Source: Paracoccaceae bacterium
GTDB lineage: Bacteria > Pseudomonadota > Alphaproteobacteria > Rhodobacterales > Rhodobacteraceae
Direction: 5' to 3'
NCBI GenBank assembly: GCA_021775315.1
Contig: JAJFIC010000052.1
Coordinates: forward strand, 1 to 64,000
Length of the DNA: 64,000 nt
Below the pieces are notes generated by a model. That model was given only the letters and a program-made list of their open reading frames with translations, was not told where the DNA came from and did no database searches. The translations under genes were made by a program, and so were the position numbers. Below, piece after piece: positions 1 through 8,041 of this stretch; within the stretch, counting starts at the first letter, position 1, and every line of letters begins with the position of its first letter.

Positions 1-207
1 AAGGCGCGTATGGCCGCACAGTCCGCCGCGATCACCGCACATTTTGATGCGCAATCTGATGCGTTTTATACCTCTGGCCGTCTTCTTGACCACGGCATGA
101 TCGACCCACGCGACACAAGGCGCGTGATCGGGTTTTGCTTGCAAACCTGCGCTGAAAGTCGCGCACGTGTGTTGCGACCCAGCAGTTTTGGTGTGGCGCG
201 GATGTAG
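1..207 (+). CDS. Acyl-CoA carboxylase carboxyltransferase (beta) subunit, 3' end only
   Basis: The open frame enters from the left edge and stops at a TAG, giving 68 C-terminal residues. They contain the block GRLLDHGMIDPRDTRRVIG, which matches the conserved C-terminal segment of biotin-dependent acyl-CoA carboxylase beta subunits (methylcrotonyl-, geranyl- or propionyl-CoA type), and the tail ends FGVARM. The family transfers a carboxyl group from carboxybiotin to an acyl-CoA. The body of the gene lies outside the window, so acyl specificity cannot be judged. It sits 44 nt upstream of a nitronate-monooxygenase-like gene on the same strand, probably in one catabolic operon. Confidence 0.8.
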   Translation, partial: KARMAAQSAAITAHFDAQSDAFYTSGRLLDHGMIDPRDTRRVIGFCLQTCAESRARVLRPSSFGVARM

Positions 208-251
208 CCTAGATCCAGTCTGACCGCCTGCAATAACAAAGGATACGACCA

Positions 252-1397
252 TTGAACTCTGATCTGTGCCGCCGTCTTGGGATCGACTTCCCGCTGTTTG
301 CTTTCAGCCATTGCCGCGATGTTGTGGCAGCGGTGACAAATGCCGGTGGTATGGGCGTGTTGGGTGCTGTGACACTGACCCCGGACGAGTTGGAGGCTGA
401 ACTGGCCTGGATCGACGATCACGTAAACGGGCGCCCTTACGGGGTTGATCTGATCGTGCCGACGAGTTTTGAAAGCAAGGGTGCCGACATCACCGACGCG
501 CAACTGATCGCGATGATCCCACAAGTCCACACGGATTTTGCCAAGTCGGTGCTGTCCAATGCAGGCGTATCGCCCGACGGGTTCGAGGATATCCGCGCCG
601 ATCAGTTGATGTTTCGCGAAAACCTGACGGAAAAGGGGGCTGCCCGCTCGCTTGAGGTGGCGTTTTCGCATCCGATCGCGCTGATCGCCAACGCATTGGG
701 CGTGCCGCCGAAACAGATGCTGGATATGGGCCGCGAACGCGGGGTTGCCGTGGCGGCTCTGGTCGGCAGCAAGGACCACGCGTTGCGTCAGGTTGCGGCG
801 GGCGTTGATGTGCTGATCGCGGTCGGTACCGAGGCCGGGGGCCATTGCGGTGAGGTCTCGACCATGGTTCTGGTGCCGGAAATTGTGGCTGCGATGCAGG
901 ATATGGACGGGCAGACTGTACCGGTTTTGGCCGCTGGCGGGATCGTGACAGGCGGCCAGATGGCCGGTGCTATGGCAATGGGGGCGGCAGGGGCTTGGTG
1001 CGGCTCGGTCTGGTTGACCACGGCTGAGGCCGAAACCATTCCGGCGGTTAAGGACAAGATGTTGGCAGCAGGGTCGCGCGACACGGTGCGTTCAAGCAGT
1101 CGTACCGGCAAACCGTCGCGCCAGCTTCGTTCAAGCTGGACAGACGCATGGGAACAGGCAGACAGCCCTGCGCCTTTGCCTATGCCGCTGCAAACTTTGG
1201 TGTCCGAACCGGCCTTGCGAAAACTTGATAAACTGGCGAATGCCGGTGACAGTCGGGCGGTTGATCTGGCGACGTATTGGGTTGGGCAGGGCGTCGGCTT
1301 AATGAACCAGACCATGTCCGCCACCGCCGTTGTGCAAGAGTTTAAAGAGGATTTCGCGCGTGCCTTTGGCCGTCTTGAAACATTGATAGAAGGATAA
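252..1397 (+). CDS. Nitronate monooxygenase / 2-nitropropane dioxygenase family flavoprotein
   Basis: This 381-residue protein is an FMN-dependent TIM barrel. The N-terminal LGIDFPLFAFSH block, the G-T-E-A-G-G-H-C-G loop and the later AAGGIVTGGQMAGAMAMGA phosphate-binding segment are typical of the nitronate monooxygenase family. These enzymes oxidise alkyl nitronates, though many members have unknown substrates. The start is TTG, preceded by AAAGGA; no ATG is available near the conserved N-terminus. It begins 44 nt after the carboxylase subunit and ends 3 nt before the next gene, so all three are probably co-transcribed. With an acyl-CoA carboxylase next door, a role in branched or terpenoid acid catabolism is possible but unproven. 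Confidence 0.8.
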   Translation: MNSDLCRRLGIDFPLFAFSHCRDVVAAVTNAGGMGVLGAVTLTPDELEAELAWIDDHVNGRPYGVDLIVPTSFESKGADITDAQLIAMIPQVHTDFAKSVLSNAGVSPDGFEDIRADQLMFRENLTEKGAARSLEVAFSHPIALIANALGVPPKQMLDMGRERGVAVAALVGSKDHALRQVAAGVDVLIAVGTEAGGHCGEVSTMVLVPEIVAAMQDMDGQTVPVLAAGGIVTGGQMAGAMAMGAAGAWCGSVWLTTAEAETIPAVKDKMLAAGSRDTVRSSSRTGKPSRQLRSSWTDAWEQADSPAPLPMPLQTLVSEPALRKLDKLANAGDSRAVDLATYWVGQGVGLMNQTMSATAVVQEFKEDFARAFGRLETLIEG

Positions 1398-1400
1398 AAC

Positions 1401-2198
1401 ATGCAACAGGCAGAGGATTTTCGCGCCGAAAGCCACGCGCTCGCCACCGTTCTGACCCCGCTAAACGATGCGGATTTTGACGCGGTGACACAGTTTAAGG
1501 GTTGGACCGTAAACGATGTGTTGGGGCATTTGCATATGTTCAATGTTGCCGCGGATCTGACCCTGAAAGACGGTAATTTGTTCACCGCGTTTTTTGCCAA
1601 AATTGCCGAGGGGCTGTCGCAAGGCAAAACCTTGCTTGAGACCCAATATCCGTTTCTGGATGGCCTAAAGGGCAAGGCGCTTTTTGAGGCATGGCAACAA
1701 GGTGCGGAACAGACAGCGGATAACTATGCGCAAGCCGACCCAAAGGCGCGCCTGAAATGGGCTGGCCCGGACATGAGCGCACGATCGTCAATCACAGCGC
1801 GGCAGATGGAAACTTGGGCGCATGGTCATGAGGTTTTTGACCTGCTGGGTGTGGAACGCGTTGACAGCGACCGCATTAAAAACATCGTGCATCTTGGCAT
1901 CGGGACCTTCGGCTGGACCTTCATAAACCGGAGCTTGCCTGTGCCAGATCCTGCCCCTTGGGTACATCTGGACGCTCCGTCTGGTGCGGTTTGGGACTGG
2001 AACGAACAGCAGTCTGATAACTCTGTCACTGGCTCGGCAGTTGAGTTTGCGCAAGTCGTGGCGCAGGTTCGCAACATTGCAGACACCTCGTTGGTGACGC
2101 GTGGCGAAATCGCAAAGGACTGGATGGAAGTCGCGCAATGTTTTGCAGGCCCGCCTGAGACGCCGCCGAAAAAGGGCGCAAGGTTTGTCAAAGTTTAA
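1401..2198 (+). CDS. TIGR03084-type protein with DinB/maleylpyruvate isomerase-like N-terminal domain
   Basis: This 265-residue protein begins with a four-helix segment (F-K-G-W-T-V-N-D-V-L-G-H-L-H near residues 32-45) of the DinB/MDMPI fold. In that fold a histidine helps bind a divalent metal. Later blocks such as RQMETWAHGHEVFDLLG are typical of the TIGR03084 family, which is often found beside acyl-CoA-metabolism genes. The biochemical role is unknown. ATG lies 3 nt after the preceding stop, indicating translational coupling with the nitronate-monooxygenase-like gene. It probably closes the operon that enters from the left edge. Confidence 0.75.
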   Translation: MQQAEDFRAESHALATVLTPLNDADFDAVTQFKGWTVNDVLGHLHMFNVAADLTLKDGNLFTAFFAKIAEGLSQGKTLLETQYPFLDGLKGKALFEAWQQGAEQTADNYAQADPKARLKWAGPDMSARSSITARQMETWAHGHEVFDLLGVERVDSDRIKNIVHLGIGTFGWTFINRSLPVPDPAPWVHLDAPSGAVWDWNEQQSDNSVTGSAVEFAQVVAQVRNIADTSLVTRGEIAKDWMEVAQCFAGPPETPPKKGARFVKV

Positions 2199-2310
2199 GT
2201 ATTGCAAGGCGCGTGGAGGCTGGGATTCCTTGCGTCAGCGACCTTTTTCATGCGACAAAGCGGGCGTGTTTCGTTTTTCAGGCAAATTGGGTTTGGCCCG
2301 CGATGCAGTT

Positions 2311-4347
2311 ATGCGTATTCTGCGCGCGTTGCTGATCGCCGTTGTTGCGATGCAGCCAGCGAACGCCCAAACGGCCACGCAACGCCCGGAAATGCCGGGT
2401 TTTTTGGAAGGTCAGGGGCTGGATAATCCGCCGCTTGGCATGGGGTTAAACGGGATTTCCGACTGGTCAACCCAGCATCCTTTCATCGACATTATGAAAA
2501 CAGCCCGCCCGTGGATAGGACATCTGCCCGGGCAATGGGGCGGTGTTGAAGCGGCCGAGCTTGAGGTCGCAGGTGTTCTTGACGCCGCAGGCTGGCCAAA
2601 ATCCATTCCGCAAAACGTCGAAAAGTTAGAGGCACTGATCCTGACCGATCAACCGGCATCGGCGGTGTCATTGGCGGGGCGATATCGGCTGACCTATGAA
2701 GGCACCGGAACGATCAGCCTGTCTGGTCGGGCGCAAAACGTAACGCGCGATGATACAACCCTCTGGTTTGATTATACCCCCGGTGAAGGTGCGGTCGGCA
2801 TCGTTATTTCGGGTACTGACCCGAACAAAGCAGGCGATCACATCCGCAATATCTCGGTCGTCCGGGCGGCTGACATCCCGCTGTTTGAGGTTGGCGCGCA
2901 GTTCAATCCCAACTGGCTGCGCCATATCGACGATCTGCGTTTGGTGCGGTTCATGGATTGGATGCTGACCAATGATTCACCGATTAAACGTTGGCAAGAC
3001 CGGCCATCGCCGTTGGATTATACCTACGGGCGCCGGGGTGTACCGGTCGAGGCGATGGTGGCCCTAGCCAATCAGATCGGGGCCGATCCTTGGTTTAACA
3101 TGCCACATCAGGCCGATGACGATTATGTCCGGCAGTTCGCGGGCTATGTCAGGGACAATCTGTCGCCGACCCTTAAAGCGCATGTGGAATATTCCAACGA
3201 GGTCTGGAATTTCATCTTTTCACAGGCCGGATGGGCGCAGGCAGAGGCCGCGAAACGTTGGGGCGATGCCGTGACTGATGACGGCTGGATACAGTTTGCC
3301 GGGCTGCGCGCCGCTCAGGTGGCGCAGGTCTGGTCAGGCGTGTATGGCGACGCGGCTGACGGGCGGTTGGTTCGGGTGATTGGCACCCATTCCGGTTGGC
3401 CGGGACTTGAACGGGTGATGTTGCAAGCGCCGCTTTGGATGGCAGAAAACCCAGCCCCTGAAAGCCCACCACTGGCGTATTTTGATGCCTACGCCGTGAC
3501 GGGATATTTTGGATACGAGGTTGGCGGTGAGCCGATGGCCCCCGAAGTATTGGGCTGGATCAGCGAAAGCATGACCGAGGCAACCGCGCAAACCAAGGCT
3601 TTGGCACTAGAAGGCGAGGTCAGGGCGGCCTATTTGGCGGCCAGCAAATACATTCTGGCGGACCAAAAACTGGCCGACTATCTAAGCACGCGGGCAATCC
3701 CGCAAATGGTGCAAGACGTTTTTGCCTATCAGGCAAAGGTGGCCCGCACCTATGGGTTTGATCTGATCATGTATGAAGGGGGTTCGCATATCACCGGCAC
3801 TGGCGATTGGACCAACAATCAGGACCTGACGGCTTTTCTAACCCATTTCAGTTACAGCCCGGCAATGGCGCAGCTTTACCATCAGGCTCTGAGCGGTTGG
3901 CGGCAACAGGGTGGCACCGTGTTCACGGGTTTCGTCGATGTGGCGGCGGCCAGCAAATGGGGCAGTTGGGGCGCGCTGCGGCATCTCGATGATAAAAACC
4001 CGCGCAACGATGCGTTGCGATCTTTTAACGCTCAAACCCCTGCTTGGTGGGGTGAACGGGAGGCTGGCAGTTTTACAAATGGGTTGGTGGAGCGTGGAAC
4101 CAATGGCAATGATCAATTGGGCGGTACGCGCAAAGCAGATGTTTTGATCGGGCTTGAAGGCGACGACGTATTGCTGGCGCTGGGCGACGGGGATCGCCTG
4201 AACGGCGGGCCGGGCAATGACATCGCGGTTCTGCCCGGTGTGGTTGAGGATTACAGCTTTTACCATCAGAACGGATTGCTGGTGGCAGACGGACCGCAAG
4301 GGCGCGTGTTTTTGTACAGCATTGAAACCGTGCGCTTTGTGCCTTAA
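2311..4347 (+). CDS. Secreted glycoside-hydrolase-like protein with C-terminal RTX calcium-binding repeats
   Basis: This 678-residue protein starts at an ATG that gives a clear Sec signal peptide (MRILRALLIAVVAMQPANA). A longer in-frame ORF reaches back into the preceding gene and is unlikely. The middle carries YSNEVWN (E297), resembling the Asn-Glu acid/base motif of clan GH-A glycosidases, and MYEGG (E489), resembling a nucleophile strand. The C-terminus holds about three glycine-aspartate RTX-like repeats (GTNGNDQLGG, GLEGDDVLL, GGPGNDIAV), which bind calcium. The likely role is cleaving or binding an extracellular polysaccharide, probably the one made by this locus. It shares its TTAA stop with the convergent glycosyltransferase. 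Pairing a Sec signal with RTX repeats is unusual. Confidence 0.65.
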   Translation: MRILRALLIAVVAMQPANAQTATQRPEMPGFLEGQGLDNPPLGMGLNGISDWSTQHPFIDIMKTARPWIGHLPGQWGGVEAAELEVAGVLDAAGWPKSIPQNVEKLEALILTDQPASAVSLAGRYRLTYEGTGTISLSGRAQNVTRDDTTLWFDYTPGEGAVGIVISGTDPNKAGDHIRNISVVRAADIPLFEVGAQFNPNWLRHIDDLRLVRFMDWMLTNDSPIKRWQDRPSPLDYTYGRRGVPVEAMVALANQIGADPWFNMPHQADDDYVRQFAGYVRDNLSPTLKAHVEYSNEVWNFIFSQAGWAQAEAAKRWGDAVTDDGWIQFAGLRAAQVAQVWSGVYGDAADGRLVRVIGTHSGWPGLERVMLQAPLWMAENPAPESPPLAYFDAYAVTGYFGYEVGGEPMAPEVLGWISESMTEATAQTKALALEGEVRAAYLAASKYILADQKLADYLSTRAIPQMVQDVFAYQAKVARTYGFDLIMYEGGSHITGTGDWTNNQDLTAFLTHFSYSPAMAQLYHQALSGWRQQGGTVFTGFVDVAAASKWGSWGALRHLDDKNPRNDALRSFNAQTPAWWGEREAGSFTNGLVERGTNGNDQLGGTRKADVLIGLEGDDVLLALGDGDRLNGGPGNDIAVLPGVVEDYSFYHQNGLLVADGPQGRVFLYSIETVRFVP

Positions 4348-5630
4348 TCCCCGGTTTTAACCAGCTCAGAAATCTGGCGAAATATTGTTTCCGCCCCGAT
4401 ACCTGAATGAAACCCGGCCTTGATCTTTTCTCGTCCGGCTTTGGACAGCTTTTGCGACAGGGCCGGGTTTTCGATCAGGTCAGCAAGGGCTTGGGCGAGG
4501 GCGGTGGGGTCTTTTGGCGCGACCAGCACGCCATCCCGCCCATGGGTGATCAGTTCCGGCACGCCACCCGCATCGGTGCCGATTGTGGGCACAGCGCAGC
4601 TCATGGCCTCCATATAAGCGACGCCGAGCGGTTCGCTCCAACTGGCCAGCACAAAGAAATCGGCGGCAAACAAATGCTGTTTAACGTCCTCAGCGCTGAT
4701 CGCGCCAAGCAGATGGGCGCGCCCGGTAAGGTCAAGTTCTGCAATCAAATCCTGCAAAACAGGGCGGTATCCGTTGCCGCCATCGTCATCCTCGCCCGCG
4801 ATGTTCAAATGGACGTCATACCCCTGATCGACAAGCTGCCGCGCGGCCTGCAACAAATCCTGATGACCTTTGACCCGGTTCAGGCGGCCACAGGAAAACA
4901 AATTGATCCGGCCCTTGGGGTCGGGCGCGCGGTATGGCTGGGTTCGTCTGAGTTCCTCAGTCTCAACACCCATTGGCTGAATGTCGATCTGGTTCGGCAA
5001 ATCCTCGCCCAGTTGATCCTTTGCCTCGGCCAGCAATTTTCGTGTGATGATGGTCGCGAAAGCGGCCCTGCGCCATTTATAGCCCTGACCGACACCGTAA
5101 TCAGACATCGGGCCATGCAACGTCACGCTATAAGACAGCCCTGCCATCCGGTTTGCCAGCGCAGCAGTCAGGGCTGCGCGACCACAGGAATGCACATGAA
5201 CGTGCTGGATGCCCTGTTGGCGGCAGATTGTTGCCAAATTCCGTGCGGGTGCTGCGCAGATCAGGACGTCTTTGAGCAGTTGCCAGCCATCCGTCCGCAG
5301 GTCGTGGCGCAATTCCCGCCATGGCAAGGATAGCCAAGCCCGCAAGGCTGACACTGGCCGGATGCGCCCCAAATACGTGGTGCGGTCGATCGCGGCGTTC
5401 GACCAGTCATGCGATATTAATCCCCTTGGCGGCAGGCGGGTGCTAAACAGCGAAACACGCGCGCCCAGACTTTCAAGCGCTTTGATCTCGCGCCAAAAGA
5501 ATATATGTGTCTGTCCGGGAAACTGTGGTATCAGATAGCCGATATTCAACGTTTCGTCCGTTGTGGATTTCTGTGCCAATGCTCTGCTACCATTCTGAAA
5601 AGCCAAGTTATCGCCGATCCTGCTTAACAT
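4344..5630 (-). CDS. Family 4 glycosyltransferase
   Basis: This 428-residue GT-B enzyme transfers a sugar from a nucleotide donor to a lipid-linked acceptor at the inner face of the membrane. The C-terminal donor-binding half has EPLGVAYMEAMSCAVPTIG followed by GGVPELI and VLVAPKDP, the classic E-x7-E region of GT4 enzymes. The N-terminal half begins IGYLIPQFPGQTHIFFWRE, typical of exopolysaccharide glycosyltransferases. The ATG at 5630 overlaps the possible start of the divergent gene. A TTG at 5549 would give MNIGYLIPQF, which fits family N-termini better and would leave room for a promoter. It is convergent with the RTX glycosidase. Confidence 0.85.
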   Translation of the reverse strand: MLSRIGDNLAFQNGSRALAQKSTTDETLNIGYLIPQFPGQTHIFFWREIKALESLGARVSLFSTRLPPRGLISHDWSNAAIDRTTYLGRIRPVSALRAWLSLPWRELRHDLRTDGWQLLKDVLICAAPARNLATICRQQGIQHVHVHSCGRAALTAALANRMAGLSYSVTLHGPMSDYGVGQGYKWRRAAFATIITRKLLAEAKDQLGEDLPNQIDIQPMGVETEELRRTQPYRAPDPKGRINLFSCGRLNRVKGHQDLLQAARQLVDQGYDVHLNIAGEDDDGGNGYRPVLQDLIAELDLTGRAHLLGAISAEDVKQHLFAADFFVLASWSEPLGVAYMEAMSCAVPTIGTDAGGVPELITHGRDGVLVAPKDPTALAQALADLIENPALSQKLSKAGREKIKAGFHSGIGAETIFRQISELVKTGD

Positions 5631-5670
5631 GGTTTATTTCCGGTGCCGAGCCTTTCTGGGGTTGGTCCCG

Positions 5671-6528
5671 GTGAATAATTCCGTCGATCTGCGCCCATTT
5701 CTCAGCGTCATCATCCCCGCTAATAACGAAGCTGGCTATATCGCCAATTGCCTGCGGGCCGTTTTGGCGTCAGATGCTTTGCCGGAACCCGTTGAAATCA
5801 TCGTCGTGTCCAACAATTCAACGGATGCAACGGTCTCAATCGCCTCAGGGTTTGCGCAAGATGCGGACAGCCGAGGCTGGGTTTTGAAGGTGTTGGACTT
5901 GCCGCAAGGTGGTAAAACAAACGCCTTGAACGCGGGCGACGGCGCGGCGAGCGCGCAAAACCGTATTTATCTGGATGCAGACGTCGTCGTCAGCCCGCCG
6001 CTCTTGGCGCAGATCGCGGCAATACTTGCGCGCGATGCGGTGGTTTTTGCCAGCGGTAAAGTTGTGATTGCAGAGGCTGAAACCGCGATCAGCCGGGCCT
6101 ACGGTCGGATCTACCGCAAAGTTCCATTCATGACGAGCGGAGTGCCCGGATGTGGGCTGTTTGCCGTGAACGCGGCTGGACGTGCGCGCTGGGCGTTGTT
6201 TCCTGACATTATATCCGACGATACCTTTGTGCGGCTAAGCTTTACGCCTGCGGAAAGGGTCAGCGCGACGGCCGGCTATGAGTGGCCGATTGTCGAAGGT
6301 TTCAGCAATCTTATTCGGGTGCGTCGCCGTCAAGATGTGGGTGTGGAAGAAATCGCGCAGCGGTTCCCGACTTTGGTGCAAAACGACGACAAAAGGCGAT
6401 TTGGCTATGGTCGTTTGGTGCGGCTGGCGCTGGCTGATCCGGTCGGCTTTGCCGTCTATTTCGCGGTGACTGTGATTGTTCGTCTGACTCGTTCTGGCGG
6501 ATCAGGTGACTGGAGCCGCGGAAGATGA
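5671..6528 (+). CDS. Family 2 glycosyltransferase
   Basis: This is a GT-A fold enzyme of about 285 residues. FLSVIIPANNEAGYIANCL opens the nucleotide-binding domain, IYLDADVVV carries the metal-binding aspartates, and VPGCGLFAVN forms the acceptor loop. A hydrophobic C-terminal helix (ALADPVGFAVYFAVTVIVRL) suggests membrane association. I prefer the GTG at 5671, which places the first strand at the usual distance. An ATG at 5629 is possible but would overlap the start codon of the divergent gene. The stop overlaps the flippase start as ATGA, so the two are coupled. The likely role is adding one sugar of the exopolysaccharide repeat. Confidence 0.8.
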   Translation: MNNSVDLRPFLSVIIPANNEAGYIANCLRAVLASDALPEPVEIIVVSNNSTDATVSIASGFAQDADSRGWVLKVLDLPQGGKTNALNAGDGAASAQNRIYLDADVVVSPPLLAQIAAILARDAVVFASGKVVIAEAETAISRAYGRIYRKVPFMTSGVPGCGLFAVNAAGRARWALFPDIISDDTFVRLSFTPAERVSATAGYEWPIVEGFSNLIRVRRRQDVGVEEIAQRFPTLVQNDDKRRFGYGRLVRLALADPVGFAVYFAVTVIVRLTRSGGSGDWSRGR

Positions 6529-7883
6529 GGCGTGTGGGCGCGGCCTTGCGCGGCGAAGGTTTGACAGCGCGGGCCATGCGCGGATCAACGTGGACGGTGC
6601 TGGGCTACGGCAACTCGCAATTCCTGCGGCTGCTGTCCAATCTGGTCCTGACCCGTATCCTGTTTCCCGAAGCGTTCGGCCTGATGGCGCTGGTGCAGGT
6701 TTTCATGATGGGTCTGGCGATGTTTTCCGATCTCGGGGTCAGCCCTGCGATCATGTCCAGCAAACGCGGCGATGAAAGGGATTTTCTGAATACCGCTTGG
6801 ACGATACAGGTTTTACGCGGCGTTGCGCTGTGGTTGGTGGCCTGTGGATTGGCCCTGCCGTTGGCCGGGTTTTATGGCGACCCAAAACTGGCGCAACTCA
6901 TCCCGGTTGCCGCCCTTTCACTGGTCATCATTGGGTTCAACCCAACCCGACTGGATACAGCCAACCGCCATTTGTTGCTGGGGCGCGTTACCGGAATTGA
7001 ACTGGCTTCCCAAATTATCGGCATTGTCAGCGCGGTTTTTCTGGCGTGGATGTACCAATCGGTCTGGGCCTTGGTATTCAGCGGCATAATCAGCGCCGCT
7101 GCCCATTTGTCGTTTTCTTTCCTGCTGTTACCGGGCGAGGCTAATCGGTTCCGTTGGGAAAAAACGGCGGCGGACGAGTTGATCCATTTTGGAAAATGGA
7201 TTTTCCTGAGCACGGTCGCGGGCTTTCTTTACAGTCAGGGTGACCGTGTCGTTCTTGGTAAATTCCTGACACTTGAACAGCTTGGCATTTACAATATCGG
7301 ATTTTTTCTGGCCAGCTTTCCGTTGCTGTTGGGCAGCGCAATGGTCCGCAAGATTATGATCCCGTTGTACCGCGAACGCCCACCAGGTCAGTCTGCCGAA
7401 AACTTTCGCAAGCTGCGAAAACTGCGGTTTGGCCTGTCTGGAATATTGGTGACGCTGGTTGTTGCGCTGGCCTGTTTTGGCAATCTTTTGATCACGTGGC
7501 TTTATGACCCACGTTATAGCGGTGCAGGTGCCATCGTTGTGGTCATCGCCTGCGTTCAGATATTGCCGATCATCACGGTTACCTATGATCAGGCGGCGCT
7601 GGCGGCAGGGGATTCAAGGCGGTTTTTCGTTCTCGCCGCGTCGCGCGCCGCGCTGATGATGGCCGGGCTTTTGATCGGTGCGCAATATGCTGGCCTGTTT
7701 GGTGCGCTGATCGGGCAGGGGGTTGCAATGGTTCTGATCTATCCGGTCACCGCATGGCTGGCGCGCCGTCTGGGGGCGTGGGACCCGCTGCATGATGTGG
7801 TTTTTGCCTTGTTAGGTTTGATTGGGGCCGGGCTGGCGTGTTGGCTCAATCTTGAGGTTTTGCGCCTTTTCATAGCCTTCTGA
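6525..7883 (+). CDS. Wzx-type polysaccharide flippase (MATE/MOP superfamily)
   Basis: This 452-residue integral membrane protein has about 12 to 14 hydrophobic segments. The N-terminal block STWTVLGYGNSQFLRLLSNL followed by LTRILFPEAFGLMALV is typical of lipopolysaccharide/exopolysaccharide translocases of the Wzx/ExoT type. It is expected to flip the undecaprenyl-pyrophosphate-linked repeat unit across the inner membrane. The ATG overlaps the upstream glycosyltransferase stop (ATGA). A 158-nt gap then separates it from the polyketide synthase gene. Together with the downstream polymerase, chain-length protein and ExoY-like transferase, this indicates a Wzx/Wzy-dependent system. Confidence 0.85.
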   Translation: MRRVGAALRGEGLTARAMRGSTWTVLGYGNSQFLRLLSNLVLTRILFPEAFGLMALVQVFMMGLAMFSDLGVSPAIMSSKRGDERDFLNTAWTIQVLRGVALWLVACGLALPLAGFYGDPKLAQLIPVAALSLVIIGFNPTRLDTANRHLLLGRVTGIELASQIIGIVSAVFLAWMYQSVWALVFSGIISAAAHLSFSFLLLPGEANRFRWEKTAADELIHFGKWIFLSTVAGFLYSQGDRVVLGKFLTLEQLGIYNIGFFLASFPLLLGSAMVRKIMIPLYRERPPGQSAENFRKLRKLRFGLSGILVTLVVALACFGNLLITWLYDPRYSGAGAIVVVIACVQILPIITVTYDQAALAAGDSRRFFVLAASRAALMMAGLLIGAQYAGLFGALIGQGVAMVLIYPVTAWLARRLGAWDPLHDVVFALLGLIGAGLACWLNLEVLRLFIAF

Positions 7884-8041
7884 AACCTGCAAATTTCCGT
7901 AAAACTGCCCTGGGCTGACCGGGTTTTGCCCCGATTGTGTCATGCCATCGCCATGATTTCATGGAACATCTAACCGTAACCCGATGCTGAGGGCCGCTTT
8001 TGCGGTGTGTCGGGCTCGTTACGGAATGTGGGTGATGATTG

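Noticed and set aside
66-845. Long minus-strand open frame opposite the first two genes
   Set aside because: It is a shadow of the nitronate-monooxygenase gene. Its protein has no recognisable motif and low-complexity Arg/His/Gln content.
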